The position numbers and the translations under genes are program-made. This document shows positions 1-11,317 of a stretch of 64,000 bases of DNA, one piece after another (position 1 is the first letter of the stretch; each line of letters starts with the position of its first letter). Location of the stretch: assembly GCF_022682495.2 (NCBI RefSeq), contig NC_071392.1:74298097-74362096 (forward strand). The letters are read 5' to 3'. A model generated the notes under the pieces. That model was not told where the DNA came from. It ran no database searches and saw only the letters and a list, made by a program, of their open reading frames with translations. The DNA is from Desmodus rotundus. Taxonomy: Eukaryota > Chordata > Mammalia > Chiroptera > Phyllostomidae.

Positions 1-991
1 AACCTAAAAACGTCCTAAGATGTTGGGGCCTTCAAGTACATAGTCTGACAGCCACCCTATCTCCTACGAATTAATTGCATAGAGAACAGCTACATAGCCT
101 GAAAGGCCCACAGAAGGTGACCTACGAACTCTTAACTGAACGCCTCTGGGACACTATAGGTGATTTCTGGAACTGATGCAACACTGTAAATCAGACTCTT
201 GGCCAAGAGTCTCACTTCTGAGAAACTTGTAACTCAGCAAAGTATCTTGATACATGCGGCCTACTGAAAGCCAGGTTTCTATCCTCTGCTGAAGCAGTTT
301 CACTTAAGGAAAGAAATGCAAGGGAGGGCTCTTCTTGTCTCTCCAGGTTAGCAGAGAAGCATGTTCATTTCACAGCGATTAGCTGAGCCTACTTGAGACT
401 TTTGTGCCTGTCCTGGCTTGCCAGTTTCCTGCCTGCCTTCCCTGTGGCGTTTTAGCTGATCTGTGCTGTTTGTAGCCATATGGTCCCCTGAGCACGTGGC
501 TTGGCTTCCCTGTCCCTGCTGCTGGATGCTTGGGCCTTGCAGATTTCACAGACCTGAATAACACAGCAGTGGGGGTGTGTGTTTGGACGGGCATTGGTGA
601 GGGGGGGCAGCATGTCCTCAGGAGGTGGAGTCTTTTTGTTACCCTGCATGGTTAGAGTCCTCTAGATTGGTTCTGTGTACCAATTGATTGCTTAAAAATA
701 CAGAGCCCTGAAGGACGTGCTTTGAGGTGGTTCAAAATAATGGGAAGTGGTGTCTGCTTTCAAGGAGCTTACCCTCTAGGGTTCTGTCTGAGAGATTGCC
801 CTAAGTAGTGAACTGTTTGGTATTGGTGGCCATGTCCAGCTTTGGAGGTGAGGTTATAAGCTATCCATGGATGCAGTGGATTCTAGTACTTACTTGGTTT
901 GGTCTTGATTATTTTTTGCCGTGTGTTCAATCATAGTTTTGAATAGAGTTCATTAGCATATCTCTCTAAAATGGTTTTTAAGCAGGGATAC
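1..991. other. Upstream SND1 intron, unique sequence
   Basis: Intronic sequence 5' of the recognised SND1 exon. I see no repeat family, exon or RNA gene here. Open frames between 379 and 649 on the minus strand are short and show no protein family. Confidence 0.6.
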
Positions 992-1218
992 ATTTTTTTC
1001 TTTTTCTTTTTTAATCCTCACCCAGGGATATGGTTAGAGAGAGGAAGGGAGAGAGGGAGACTGGGTGGAGGTGCTTGGGGGAAAGAGAGACAGACATCAG
1101 TGTGAGAGAGAAACATCGATGGGTTGCCTCCCGTACATGCCCCAACCAGGGATTGAACCTGCAACCTTTTGGGTGTACAGGACGATGCTCCAACCAACTG
1201 AGCCACATGGCCAGGGCA
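992..1218 (-). repeat. tRNA-derived SINE (VES-like), older copy
   Basis: Read on the minus strand, a tRNA-like head carries an A box near TGGCTCAGTTGG and a B box near GGTTCAATCCC. It is followed by CT-rich tail sequence and a T/A-rich end at about 992-1012. The motif GGATAC occurs on both sides (986-991 and about 1220-1225), which may be the remains of a target-site duplication. It is more diverged than the SINEs at 44.9 and 61.7 kb. Confidence 0.85.
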
Positions 1219-1403
1219 AGGATACTTCTTAATATGTTTGGCATTCTGTAGACGTTTCCATTATATTCCCCTTTGGTAATGTGGAGAGAACAAAAAAAAT
1301 ACTAGTTATTTCCTTGACTTTTTGGTCATAGGGTTTTTAACTGAAGTTTTGTGGATGATCTGGTTGCAAAGGTAGCCTCTGTTATACCAAAAAGATAATC
1401 AAG

Positions 1404-1627
1404 CCCTGGCTAGTGTGGCTGTGGATTGAGCACTGGCCTGTGAATTGAAAGGTTGCAGGTTCACTTCCCAGTCAGGGCACATGGCCTGGATTGCAGGTCA
1501 GGTCCCCACTTGGGGGCGTGCGAGAGGCAGTCGATCAATGTTTCTCGTGCACATCCCGGTTTTCTCCCTCTCTTTCTCCCTCCCTTCCCCCATCTCTAAA
1601 AATAAATAAAATCTTTAGAAAAAAAGG
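1404..1627 (+). repeat. VES-type SINE with target-site duplication
   Basis: The element opens with the tRNA-like head (CCCTGGCTAGTGTGGCT...) and a B-box region GGTTCACTTCC. It continues through the typical 'cagtcagggcacatg' and 'ggtccccacttggggg' blocks, then a pyrimidine-rich section, and ends in AATAAATAAAATCTTTAGAAAA. The flanks repeat nearly identically: AAAAAGATAATCAAG at 1389-1403 and AAAAAGATATCAAG at 1628-1641. This marks L1-mediated insertion on the + strand. Confidence 0.93.
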
Positions 1628-1744
1628 AAAAAGATATCAAGACTTAGTTTATAGCTTAAGTTAGCAAATTGATAGCTGATAAAAGAAAATGATTGAATAG
1701 AAAAGACTTGTAAAAAATAATTACCTAGCCTTTTAAATAGAGGC

Positions 1745-2580
1745 TTAATTTTTTTAGAACAGTTTTAAAGTTGCAGAAAAATTGCGCAGATGTATAGAGA
1801 GTTTCCCACTCCTCCCTCTCCCTCCCATTTCTCGTACTGTTCTCTGACATGAGTTTGGGAAAATAATGACAAGTAGTATACCAATATTGATATATTATTA
1901 TCAACTCAAGTCCATGCTTTAGTCAGATTTCCTTAGTTTTTTTCGAATGTTTGCTTCGTGTTCCAGAATCTCATCTGTGATAGCACACCAAATTTTGTTG
2001 TTATGTCTCATCAGGCTCCTCTTGGATTTGGCAGTTTTTTAGACTTTCTTTGCTTTTCATGACCTTGACAGTTTTGAGGAGTGCTGGTCGGCTATTTTGG
2101 AGGATGCCCATCTGTGGGAATTTGTCTGATGTCTGGTTTCCTTTGAAGTAACTGTTACAGTATCCAGTCTGTTTGATCATGCTTAGGTGCTTAGAGGTAT
2201 TTGCATCAGGAAATGTGCTTAGTATTTTGTCGAGTTCACAGGGTAGCAGCTGTACTCTTCTGGGGGATGGGGAAGGGACCATGTAGTGACTCCAGGCCAT
2301 TGCTAGAATAGTTGTGGGCTATTCCTTATTTCACCCACTTTTGGTGGTGTGTCATTAGCACTTACAGGATTAGTTTTGGGGAGAATGGACACAGCATTAT
2401 AGCTGTAGGGAGCAGGAGAAGCAGCTAGATGTCATGATTTCAGAGAGTAGGAAGGGTGGTGTCCCATTCCCAGTGACTCCACCAAGGGGCACAGCCTGCT
2501 GGTTCCTATAGAGAGCCCCTTTTGAGCTGCTGGTCTTTTTATTCCTATCCAGTACTAATAATTTAGTTAGCTTTGGGGAT
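1745..2580 (-). repeat. Old L1 (L1M-type) 3' region, antisense
   Basis: The + strand matches the reverse complement of a mammalian L1M 3' untranslated region as remembered. Segments include 'gaacagttttaaagttgcagaaaaattg' (about 1757), 'agatttccttag' (1925), 'ggctcctcttgg' and 'gaccttgacagttttgaggagt' (about 2061-2082). The match is clear to about 2160 and weaker beyond, so the right end is approximate. Many substitutions and indels indicate an old insertion. Confidence 0.75.
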
Positions 2581-4599
2581 ACTGGTAGTTGTGTCTGGGG
2601 AGCTCTTCTGAGTGTCTCTGTAGCTCAGGAGGCTGTTGTAGGCCCATTTTGCTCATTTTATATGCACAGCAGGATTTTAAGAAGCTGAACAGCAGCAGCC
2701 CGTCACCACCCAGTGATCACTGAGGATGGGCTCTGCAGATGGGGAGTGCGGCATGAGGCCGGAGACCGGAATGGATGTCCCCTGCCCCTGACAGCACTCG
2801 GCACTCTTAACTTGTGGCAGCCCTTAGCCTACACCTGTCATTAATAAACCACTCATTTTTTCTTATATGTTTGGTCTTCAAGACATGGGGAAGGATTTGG
2901 ATTTAGGGCATGTATTTCGAGTCCACCTAGTGACTTTTTTTAGTGTAGATTTCTGCTGTGCTTTACATTGTCTCCTGGAGCGTGTGGTGTGGTGGGTGTG
3001 TGTGTGGGTAGACGGAACAGGAATCTGCAGCTTGTGGAGAAAGTGAGGGATGTGGGCATACTTGGAATTATCCTGATGAAAAGCACCATAAGAAATATCC
3101 CTGTTATGAATGTGGTCTGGAATGGGGCTGATGAGCAGGCTTTGGGTAGTAATCCACTCTGCATTTTACTTATTGCACAGTACGTGACTAGAACCACTAT
3201 TTCATTGCCTCTTCCATGCCTCAGCTCTGGGGCTGCTTGTTCTCCGGACTGTAATGACACAACTTACCGAGGAATAGTAACTCCTAAATCCCCCTTAAAT
3301 ACACACACAGACATATACACATACGCTCACTGTACCCCCCTTCACCAGAAAGCCAGACCTCTTTTAGCTGGCAGTGTCTGAGTGTACAGGTCTTGAAGAG
3401 GAGGTTTCTAATCAGGGAGATGCCAAGCAGAGAAAGTCTGCTGCTGTGGCCTGAAATTTACAGCTTCGAGAACCCATTCGCTGCTCCTGCTGCTAACGCG
3501 GTACGGGGGTGATGAACACCAGTGACTTGTCACAGGGTTGTGCTTGGATCGTCACATTCTGTAATCAAGGGGTGAAGGTGTGAGCACTCTGATACTTTCC
3601 CTGGTTTTATTCCTCTCTGAGCATGATAGGAAGTGGAGAATGTCTAGATATTTTTCATGTCTTGATCATCGAAATTTCTGGCAGTTGAGGATGAGAGGTT
3701 TGGTGTGAGAGGAGTGTGTAGCTCTGTTCATTACTGAGGTTTAGGAAATGGTGCGTGTTCATCTGAGATGCCTGACAGTTCCCTGCTTTACTTTGGGCAG
3801 TGAGTGGTCCTGTGCCTTTGAGAGAGGAGCGGTGGTGGTTTGCTTTACTTGGCTGTTTTGCTTGGCATGGCTTTGTGGAACTTTCCTCCTCTTTGGTTTG
3901 AAGATGGGATAGCAGATGAGCACGTATCATGAATACGTCATCCTTGGGGCGTTCTGTCATCCATTTTATAATTTGTTTCCTTTCACCCAAATGATGGGTT
4001 TTGAAGGATGGGGAAATCATCTTTTATCTGTTTTGGTCAGTGCTCTAAGCTACTGATGGTACCTCTAGGGAATGAGAGGAGGTTTCCATTATGATGGACA
4101 TTTTTACTTGGCATTAATGTCTAGATGGCAGTGGGAATAAGATGTGCTCTTTTGTCTTTCAGTTACTGAATCTGTATTTTTGGTTATGTCTTGTGGACTG
4201 TTTTTAAGTTCTGCACTCGTGGGCATGTTTTTGTGATTGGGCTGGCCTAAAGGGCTCTTTGATTTGGAGGGTCCTGTGCCCTTTGATATCATCCATACTT
4301 GGTTAATCAGCCCTGAACTTGACTTGGTCTTGGTGTGACCAAAGACCATGGTTTGATTACCTTTGGACTTCACCAGGTTTTTCTGGCTGGGTGAGTTTTA
4401 GGTTCCAGCTATTTGGTTTTTAGTGGTCAGCCTTTGTGATAATCAGATCTGTTGTAAAGGTTATAGCAGAATGGCTGTGGTTATTTGAGACTGGCTTTTT
4501 CCTGCTTTCAGAGTTGCAGGTTAACCTTTTGTGTAGTGGAAAATTAGAAAAGGGGCTGGAGGGAGGGTGAAAGGGGAAAATCTTTGGTAAGGGAAGGAA
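2581..4599. other. Upstream SND1 intron, no recognised feature
   Basis: Unique-looking intron. The only low-complexity pieces are a GT-rich stretch near 2985-3008 and an AC-rich stretch near 3300-3330. The open frames at 2968-3381 (+) and 3655-4020 (-) show no family motifs, start context or splice structure and are treated as chance. Confidence 0.55.
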
Positions 4600-4712
4600 A
4601 CTAGACCTCGCGTGGTAAGCACACATTGAGTATATGGTGTGCTATAATGTACACCTGAAATTTATATGATGTTATTAACCAGTGTTGCCCCAATAAATAT
4701 AATTTAAAAATG
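4600..4712 (+). repeat. Interspersed repeat 3' end, L1-like
   Basis: The stretch 'ggtgtgctataatgtacacctgaaa...ccccaataaatataatttaaa' resembles the polyadenylated 3' end of Laurasiatherian L1 or related retroposons (ACACCTGAAA..., AATAAA, A-rich tail). Only the last 100 bp or so is recognisable. The 5' limit and family are uncertain. Confidence 0.5.
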
Positions 4713-6265
4713 TATATTTCTCCCCTTCTCACCCAGTCTACTCAGCTATTTGTCAGACTTTCATTACTTTGCCAGTTAGTGGCATGGTTTTCTGTACGTG
4801 GCTTCTGTTACTTATGGTGGGAAAACCCAGGGACATCTTTCATCCACCAGTCCCAGCCAGCCTGCCATGGATTTACAGCTCAATTCCAGTTATCTTTCTT
4901 ATTTCATCCGTTCTGTTTGATGGCACTTTCCTCCTGCTGCTTCCTGTTATGTATAATTTTTCTCTTGTTTTTGCTTTTTGCTCTTTCTTCAGATTGTCCC
5001 TTAAATCACTCTTTTTGGTGTGTGGTTGTCTGGTTCTTTGGAGAAAGGTAGAGGATATCCATTTTGGAGGAGTTTGCAAGTAAATGGTTTTATTTGTTCT
5101 CAGAGATCGGAATCCTTCCAGGGAATACTTAGTGAGGGCTCTTTTATTCATGGCAAAGGAGAGTTAGCTGCTTTTGTTTCATTCGGGGAGTCTACACTCT
5201 CGGTGGCAGCTGACCCTACAGTTTGTTCTGCTGTCTGTTGGATCCTGATGGGATCTGATTGAAGCCTAGAAGAGGTGTTTTTGCTCTTGAAGATGAAATG
5301 GATGGTGACACTGTTTTGTAATCAATAGCTACCTTGTAGCAAAGTGTTGCTTGCAAAAAAAAACCAAACGAACCTGAAACATGGAACAGCCATATAACAA
5401 CAGGCTGTGAGTATAATTAGAATTACAGACTGCTGGCTGAATTGTAGATTTAGTTGTAACCCTGATGTGGTGCTACTCCGGTTTTAGTGGAATTTTCTTC
5501 TGTGCACATTAGTGGAGTGTCCTGATAACCTCCACGGAGGAATATTTGTGCTTTTGTCTTTTGAATAGTTTTCTTTGTAAGTTAACTCAGACTGGAAGTT
5601 AATCTTTCAGCTGAGAGTGGGGTCCACTGACACTGATTGGGGGTTCTAAAACAAAGTTCCCATAGTAGTACTCTGAAAAGGTGGCTTTCAAAGTAGCTGA
5701 AGTAATTAATGTCTTAACAGTTTAATGATGCTGCTTGTGAGACTAACAACTTTTCCATGCTGAGATGACAGTCCTTTTTGCCCTTCATTTGCTTTTGATT
5801 TTCCTCTTCTCTTTTGGGCATCCTACTTCTTTCTCATCTAGTGCTGGTACCTTCTTCTAATCCAGCTCTCGCCTCTTTCCCTAGATTCACATTGAGATAG
5901 GGATTGATTTTAGTTTAGAGCCTGCTTCCAGGAAAATCTTCAATAACAAGTAGAGACTGGATTTCTAGTTCACAAGTTTTGTAGTTAACCACATGTCTTG
6001 GTCAGGGAAAAGATAAAGAGAAGATTGACCATCTTTATGAATGATACAGACTCTTCGAGAGGTCATAATCAGGTCTTTGGGCACTGGCAGTTGTAACGTA
6101 GTTTTTTTCCAAGATGATTGCCTCATGAAGGATGTTAGATCTACCTCAATGGCTGCTGATCTCGCTGTTCCCCCCTGACTGTGGAGGGCCTTGTTCCCTA
6201 GCATGTGTGCTCTGGTGTCTGGGACACTGACATAGGTTTAAGCATGTTTGCCTTCCTGCCCACAG
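4713..6265. other. Upstream SND1 intron ending in the splice acceptor
   Basis: No repeat or second exon recognised. The 3' end is a normal mammalian acceptor: a pyrimidine-rich run (ttgccttcctgcccacag) finishing in AG at 6264-6265, just before the coding exon. The open frames at 4710-5262 on both strands have no recognisable homology. Confidence 0.65.
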
Positions 6266-6379
6266 GTGATGCAGGTGCTGAATGCTGATGCCATTGTTGT
6301 GAAGTTGAACTCCGGTGACTACAAGACCATCCACCTGTCCAGCATCCGACCCCCGAGGCTGGAGGGGGAAAACACACAG
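6266..6379 (+). CDS. SND1: SND1 internal exon (start of third SNase-like domain)
   Basis: This 114-bp, 38-codon exon encodes [17 protein letters not shown]... to ...[11 protein letters not shown], which I recognise as SND1 (Tudor-SN, p100). SND1 is an RNA-binding subunit of RNA-induced silencing complexes and a transcription and splicing co-activator. It has four SNase-like OB-fold domains followed by a Tudor-SN domain. This piece is the first beta strands of SNase domain 3, roughly residues 345-385 of about 910 (remembered numbering). Set against active micrococcal nuclease, the DGDT loop is NADA, the catalytic Arg is His and the next Asp is Arg, as expected for a repeat lacking the bacterial active site. 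The acceptor is cacag|GTG and the donor CAG|gtgaga; both introns are phase 0. The frame is open throughout with no damage. It is probably close to exon 10 of about 24, but the exon number is not verified. Confidence 0.96.
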
Positions 6380-8088
6380 GTGAGAATAGGGAAGCAGGGC
6401 AGCTTCCCTTCAAAAACCCAATGGAAGGGGCTGGAGAATTAGTAAAATACGGTACATATGTCTGAGAATGCTAAAAGACAAGTATTTTAAATCTCTATAA
6501 AAATTTCCTAATATTTGAAACCCAGCTGTTATTGGTCAGGCCTCAGTTTCTCCTGAGCCACACTCGCTGCTCTTCTTCATTATGGATGGGCACTCTGGTG
6601 TTCCTCCCTGGGGGTCTGGAGAGGAGTTAGGCTGGGAAATGTGAGGTGGTGGATGAGTTTTATTTGTTAGGGAGCTCTCGTTTTTCTGAGAACAAGGGGA
6701 GGAGAAGGCCTGCATCTCACATGCATGGTAGTAAACCCTGTTTCTATTAGTCATTTTGATCTGATAGTTCCATATGTTTTTGCTATAGAAAGAAGTGAAT
6801 ATTCCCATATGTATTTATGAGGTCACCCAGTCATCTTTTGCAAGTGGTAATTATAATTATTAGTTATACTGTTTTGTTCTATTTGTCGGATCTTGTGGTG
6901 GCATAGGTGCCTGCCTGACCAGTGTGTATGATTCGGGTTTGTCAATTCTGAGAAATAATGCTTAGGGTGAAAGCTGTAAGAATTGGTAGTCTGCAGACAG
7001 TTTTTTAAATTTTGAGGTCATTTTCTTTCCATCATTAATGAGTTATTAGAGGTTGGGAATATGGATTGAGGTTGATTTTTTTTTTTTTTTTTTTTTTGCT
7101 TACGCTTGTTACAGACACCTTTACAACTCCTGTTTTTGCCCTCTGATGACCAAAGTGTGTAGCTGTGTTGACTGGTCACAGAACTGAGTTTTCAGTGAAA
7201 GCCAGTGACACAGGCAAATGTTTGGACAGTTTTCATAAACTAAAAAGCATGGTTGAAGTTAGTGCTATTATCTACTTCTAAAATTTATCTACTTTGTAGT
7301 TCTAAAGATGTGAGGTTTACTTTTCTGATGTTTTGCAGGTCCACATGACTTTGTACATGCACAAGCTGAAATTTGTGCCCTGTTTTCATTTGCACAAGAG
7401 TTTACAGACAGCTCATAAGAGTAAAATAAAAATATCATGATTGTCTTTTGAATCAGATTATGCATAAGGAACACATACAGAACGAGTTCTTTGAATGTCT
7501 GGCCAATCAGTTCATTCTCTCCCCTTTTTTCCCCTGTGGAGGAGGCAATTTAATGCAGCAAACAGGATTGTGGTAAGGTTGAGAATTTAAATGCATGAAG
7601 GCCTAGGAATGCCAAAATAAGTTTCTCTCAGTAGCTGTAGCGCTGCCTTGTTGCACAGAGTAAATATACATCTCCAGTTTTATCAGTATTGGGAGTAGTC
7701 CACAATTCTGCATCTGTGCCATACAGTTGGAATTAAGGTTCCCACAGCAACTACAACTTTGAAATTCTTAAACGTTAATTTTTGTGCCTGCATCATCAGC
7801 CAAAAGCATTATGTTAATGTAGACTATGTAGCTGAATTTTAAGCAGTTTTTGGTAGGGGCTGGGAGTGTTATAGCTTAGGTAGAATGATAACAGGTTTTC
7901 TGGAGTAAGAACTAAACTATTCTTGAGGAATTTTAGTTTTTTAGGGTCCTTTGAAACTCCTCAGGGTGTAATGGGTGGATTTTCCCTAGCCTAGTGGACG
8001 ATGAGAAGTTGTTGGAATTTATGCCTTACTTTAGGTAGGATCTTCTTGATAGAATTCCTTGTTCTTTACACCAAGGAAGGTTATCTCA
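6380..8088. other. Downstream SND1 intron, unique sequence with a T22 run
   Basis: The intron starts with the donor GTGAGA at 6380. A 22-base T run lies at 7076-7097; no element body is recognisable beside it, so it may be an old poly-A tail on the minus strand or a plain homopolymer. No exon, RNA gene or known repeat is seen in the rest. Confidence 0.55.
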
Positions 8089-8200
8089 CCTCCTCTTCCT
8101 CTTCTTCTACCTCTTCTTCCTCCTCCTCCTTTCTTCCCCCTTCTTTCTTCTTCTCCTTCTTTATTCTTCCTTCTTCCTTCTTTCTTCTTCCTTCACTCCT
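8089..8200. repeat. Polypyrimidine (TCC/TTC) low-complexity tract
   Basis: About 110 bp of almost pure C/T on the + strand, built from TCC, TTC and TTCC units with very few purines. Such tracts are common in introns, can form triplex (H-DNA) structures and bind polypyrimidine-tract proteins. It produces the serine- and phenylalanine-rich open frame at 8001-8282, which is an artefact of composition. Confidence 0.9.
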
Positions 8201-8515
8201 GAGAATTTTTCTCCATTTTAATAAAGTTCTGAGTAAGGCTCAGCTCCTAAGAACCTACAACATTTGGCTTTTCATTGAATAATGAGGAATGATTGCCGTT
8301 ATTATTCATTATTCCTTGATGAGTTTGCAATGAGGGATCACATAAGAAATAAGTTAAATAAGGTAATGTAATGCACCTTGGACACAGTGGAGGACACCGT
8401 GAAGAACCCAGTTGTGGTGGATGCTAGGGAAGTCCTCTCAGGAGCAATAGTGTACATCTTGAGAGTTCACAGATGAAGAAGAGTAGCAGGTTGGAGAAAG
8501 GGCACTCTAGACCCA

Positions 8516-8817
8516 CACTGTCCAGTAGCTACATAATTAAGCAACAAATGCAAGCTGTATTGCTATTTTAAGTTTTCTAATTGCTACATTAAAAATTTAC
8601 TTTTAGTGCATTTTATTCAATTGGATAAATCCAGAACATTTCAACATTTAATGAATATAAGAAATAATGAGATATTTACTTAAGTTTTTACTTAAGTTTT
8701 TACTAAGGCTTTGAAATCTTGTATATGCTTTACACTTGGAACACATCTCAATTTGTTCTAGTATATTTCTAGGGCTCAACAGCCACATGTCGATTGTGGC
8801 TACTGTAATGGACAGCA
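8516..8817. mobile_element. Non-autonomous hAT-type DNA transposon
   Basis: The segment starts with ACTGTCCAGTAGCTAC and ends with GTGGCTACTGTAATGGACAGCAC. The two ends are imperfect inverted repeats (CTGTCCA / TGGACAG). The body is AT-rich, with 'agcacatctcaattt'-like and 'cagccacatgt' blocks that I remember from a common mammalian MER/hAT family. It has no transposase frame. The exact family name is not certain. Confidence 0.72.
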
Positions 8818-8839
8818 CAGATTTAGGAATTCAAATGAA

Positions 8840-9440
8840 TGGGTTCATCATCATTGGTGAATATTTACTGGGAGGCACTTTGCAGAGATACTATTCTGGA
8901 GATGCAGGAAGTAAATCAATCCCTCATGGAACGTTACATTCTAGTAGGGGAAATACACAAGTAATTTTACTTACGTTATGACAGAAGAGTTTAGAATTTC
9001 TGAGAATGCATAATCTGGGAGAGCTTCTTTGAGGAAGGGTGATTTGGAGTTAGCTAAGTAAAAAGTGGGGGAGAAGACATGTTCTGACAAGAATTGGGTG
9101 AGTTTGGGAATAGGGAATGGATGGACACTGTGGGTGGGGCACGAGTGGTATGATGCCTTCGTGGTACAAAGTACAGGTGGGGCCAGATCTTGCTTGTTCT
9201 GTGACTATTGTGAAGAGCGAGAGCATATGGGGCATACGATGTACTGCAGATAATTTAGTGTGACTGGAGTAGAGGCGGTAGTTAATGCTAGAGAGTAGAG
9301 AAGTGGGCTTGGGAGTTAGGCAGGGGCCAGGTGTAAAACTTGCATGCCACACTTTTTGATTTTGTTTTAAAGAATTTTAAACCTGAGAATGGTACATTGG
9401 GATTTGAGTGCTCTTGTGTTGGTGGCTTGCACTGACAAAG
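8840..9440 (+). repeat. Ancient mammalian interspersed repeat (family unassigned)
   Basis: The order of blocks fits a widespread old mammalian repeat: 'ccctcatggaacgttacattctagtagggg' near 8921-8950, 'gagcttctttgaggaaggg' near 9020, and 'gttaggcaggggccagg' near 9310. It is heavily diverged and the limits are approximate. A similar block ('gggccttgaataaaac...') occurs near 10200-10330. Confidence 0.45.
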
Positions 9441-11023
9441 CATGACAGTAATTTGCATTTATAAGAGATCATACTAGATGAAAACTAATCTGTAGCAAGT
9501 TCTGGTGGTTCTTTTGGTGAGCCTCTGTTGACCAAGAAGGCCTGGGGGCAAATGGTGTGATGAAGGAGAATTTGTGATATGGCTCTAGCAGTCTCTGTCA
9601 GAGGTCTTGCCTTTCTACTTGAGGAATTTCACAGGACTCATAATGGGTGGAAGATTCCAGTCCACGTTTATCTTAAGGCTACCGTGGGTTTACAGTATGC
9701 ATGAGGAATGACAATCCCCTGGAGATCCCATGAGGATGTAGTTAGGTCTGTAATGACTGGGCAAGTAGGCACCAAACCTCCTTTGGGGGTTTGGTTTCTA
9801 GTCTTATTTATTCTATTCCAACTGCCCTTATACAAGGGGAGGCCAGTCAAGTACTCAAGACACAGATGTTGGGGCCAGAGCTCTGTTAGCCCATATGGCA
9901 CCCTTGACCAAATTAGAGAAGGTTGCCCCTTCCTTCAGGCAGCCTCATGTCAGGGCACATGGTTTGGCAGACAGAATGGAGGCTGAATTTCAGCTCCCAT
10001 TCTGCCCTTGTCCCCTTGGCCAGGTGGCTTTGAGCAAGACACAGAGTATTTAAGAATATGTGGCTGTCCTAGTTAGGACAGGGCTGGTAGACTCTCCAGT
10101 GAAAATGCCAAGGGCTGTCTAGGAATTGGGGGATGGTCTAGCAGTGTCAGAAAGACAGAGTGCTTGAGGATTATTTAGAGACTGTGGATGGACTGTGGAG
10201 GGCCTTGAATAAAACACTCGGGAGATTGCCTTCTGTCTAATAGTTGGACATTTTCAGGAGGTCAGTGCCTTTAAATGGAGAAAAAGATATCCTGACAGCT
10301 TACGGTGTTGGTGTTCTGAGCAGAGTGGGAGAAGGTGCAGATTAAGGAGCCTTTTGCATGAGCTTCTTCAAGGGCAGGCAGATGGCGTGCAGTGACTCCT
10401 GCTGCAGGCTAGGCCTCCCTACACACTCCCAGATGACGACCGATGGGGCTTGACCTTCAAGTAAGGCTGGGGAGATTTCTTTGAATGTTTATCTTCCCCA
10501 GACCCTAAAACCTCTAATAATGTGTCAACGAATATAGATCTGCTGAGACATCTATATATTGTGGGGAGAGTAGGGAAAATTAGGTTTTCCTTTTTTGTAG
10601 AGACTAGATCATTTCTCTTAAATTATACATAGAGGCAAGAAGGTTTTGCCCAAGGCTAACTGTATACTCCCACTCCCCCCTTTTGGTTACTTTCTAATGG
10701 CAGCTAGACGAAGGGCTCTGGACAAAACAGCACAATCAAAGGAACTGTTTTTACCCTAGGCAGCTGCTTTCCAATAGTACCCCTGAATTCATGCTTCAGA
10801 TTTTGGTTAGAACTTGATTTGTTGCTTGAAAGTGTGATAGGAGAGTTAAAAGCAAGGTAATAGTTCCCTCAGAAAGATTACAATTGGATGACTGATGCTG
10901 CCGATTCTGTTTCCGTGGCACTGTGCTTCTGGATTATTTGGTGTGAATCCAGCATTGACTCTTCGGAGATGTTAACTCCTTCAGGCTGAGAGTCGTTTTG
11001 GACGCTGGCGTGTGGCGATCCTG
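9441..11023. other. Downstream SND1 intron, mostly unique
   Basis: Apart from the possible ancient repeat piece near 10130-10330, no gene or repeat family is recognised. The opposed open frames at 9668-9986 have no family features. Confidence 0.5.
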
Positions 11024-11317
11024 CAGTACGCACTGCCTTCCCGCGGTATCCCCAGGGGATTGGTTGCAGGGCCCGCTGTGGATACCAGCATTTGTGGATG
11101 CTCAAGTCCCTTATATAAAATGATGTAGTAGTTGCATACAACCTAAGCATATCCTCCCATGTGCTTTAAATTATCTCTAAATTACTTACAATACCTAATA
11201 GGATGTAAATGTTCTGTGAATAGTTGCTACACTATATTGTCTGTACATGTTCAATACATATAGAACCATCATAGGCCTAGCTACATAGTACATGTCAGTA
11301 AAAACATAACATTTTTC

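Noticed and set aside
2968..3381. 137-codon open frame on the + strand
   Set aside because: No homology recognised and no exon borders of coding character; treated as chance.
7076..7097. T22 run as the tail of a retroposed gene copy on the minus strand
   Set aside because: No gene-like sequence or target-site duplication was recognised on either side.
8001..8282. Serine/phenylalanine-rich 93-codon frame
   Set aside because: Produced by the polypyrimidine tract at 8089-8200.
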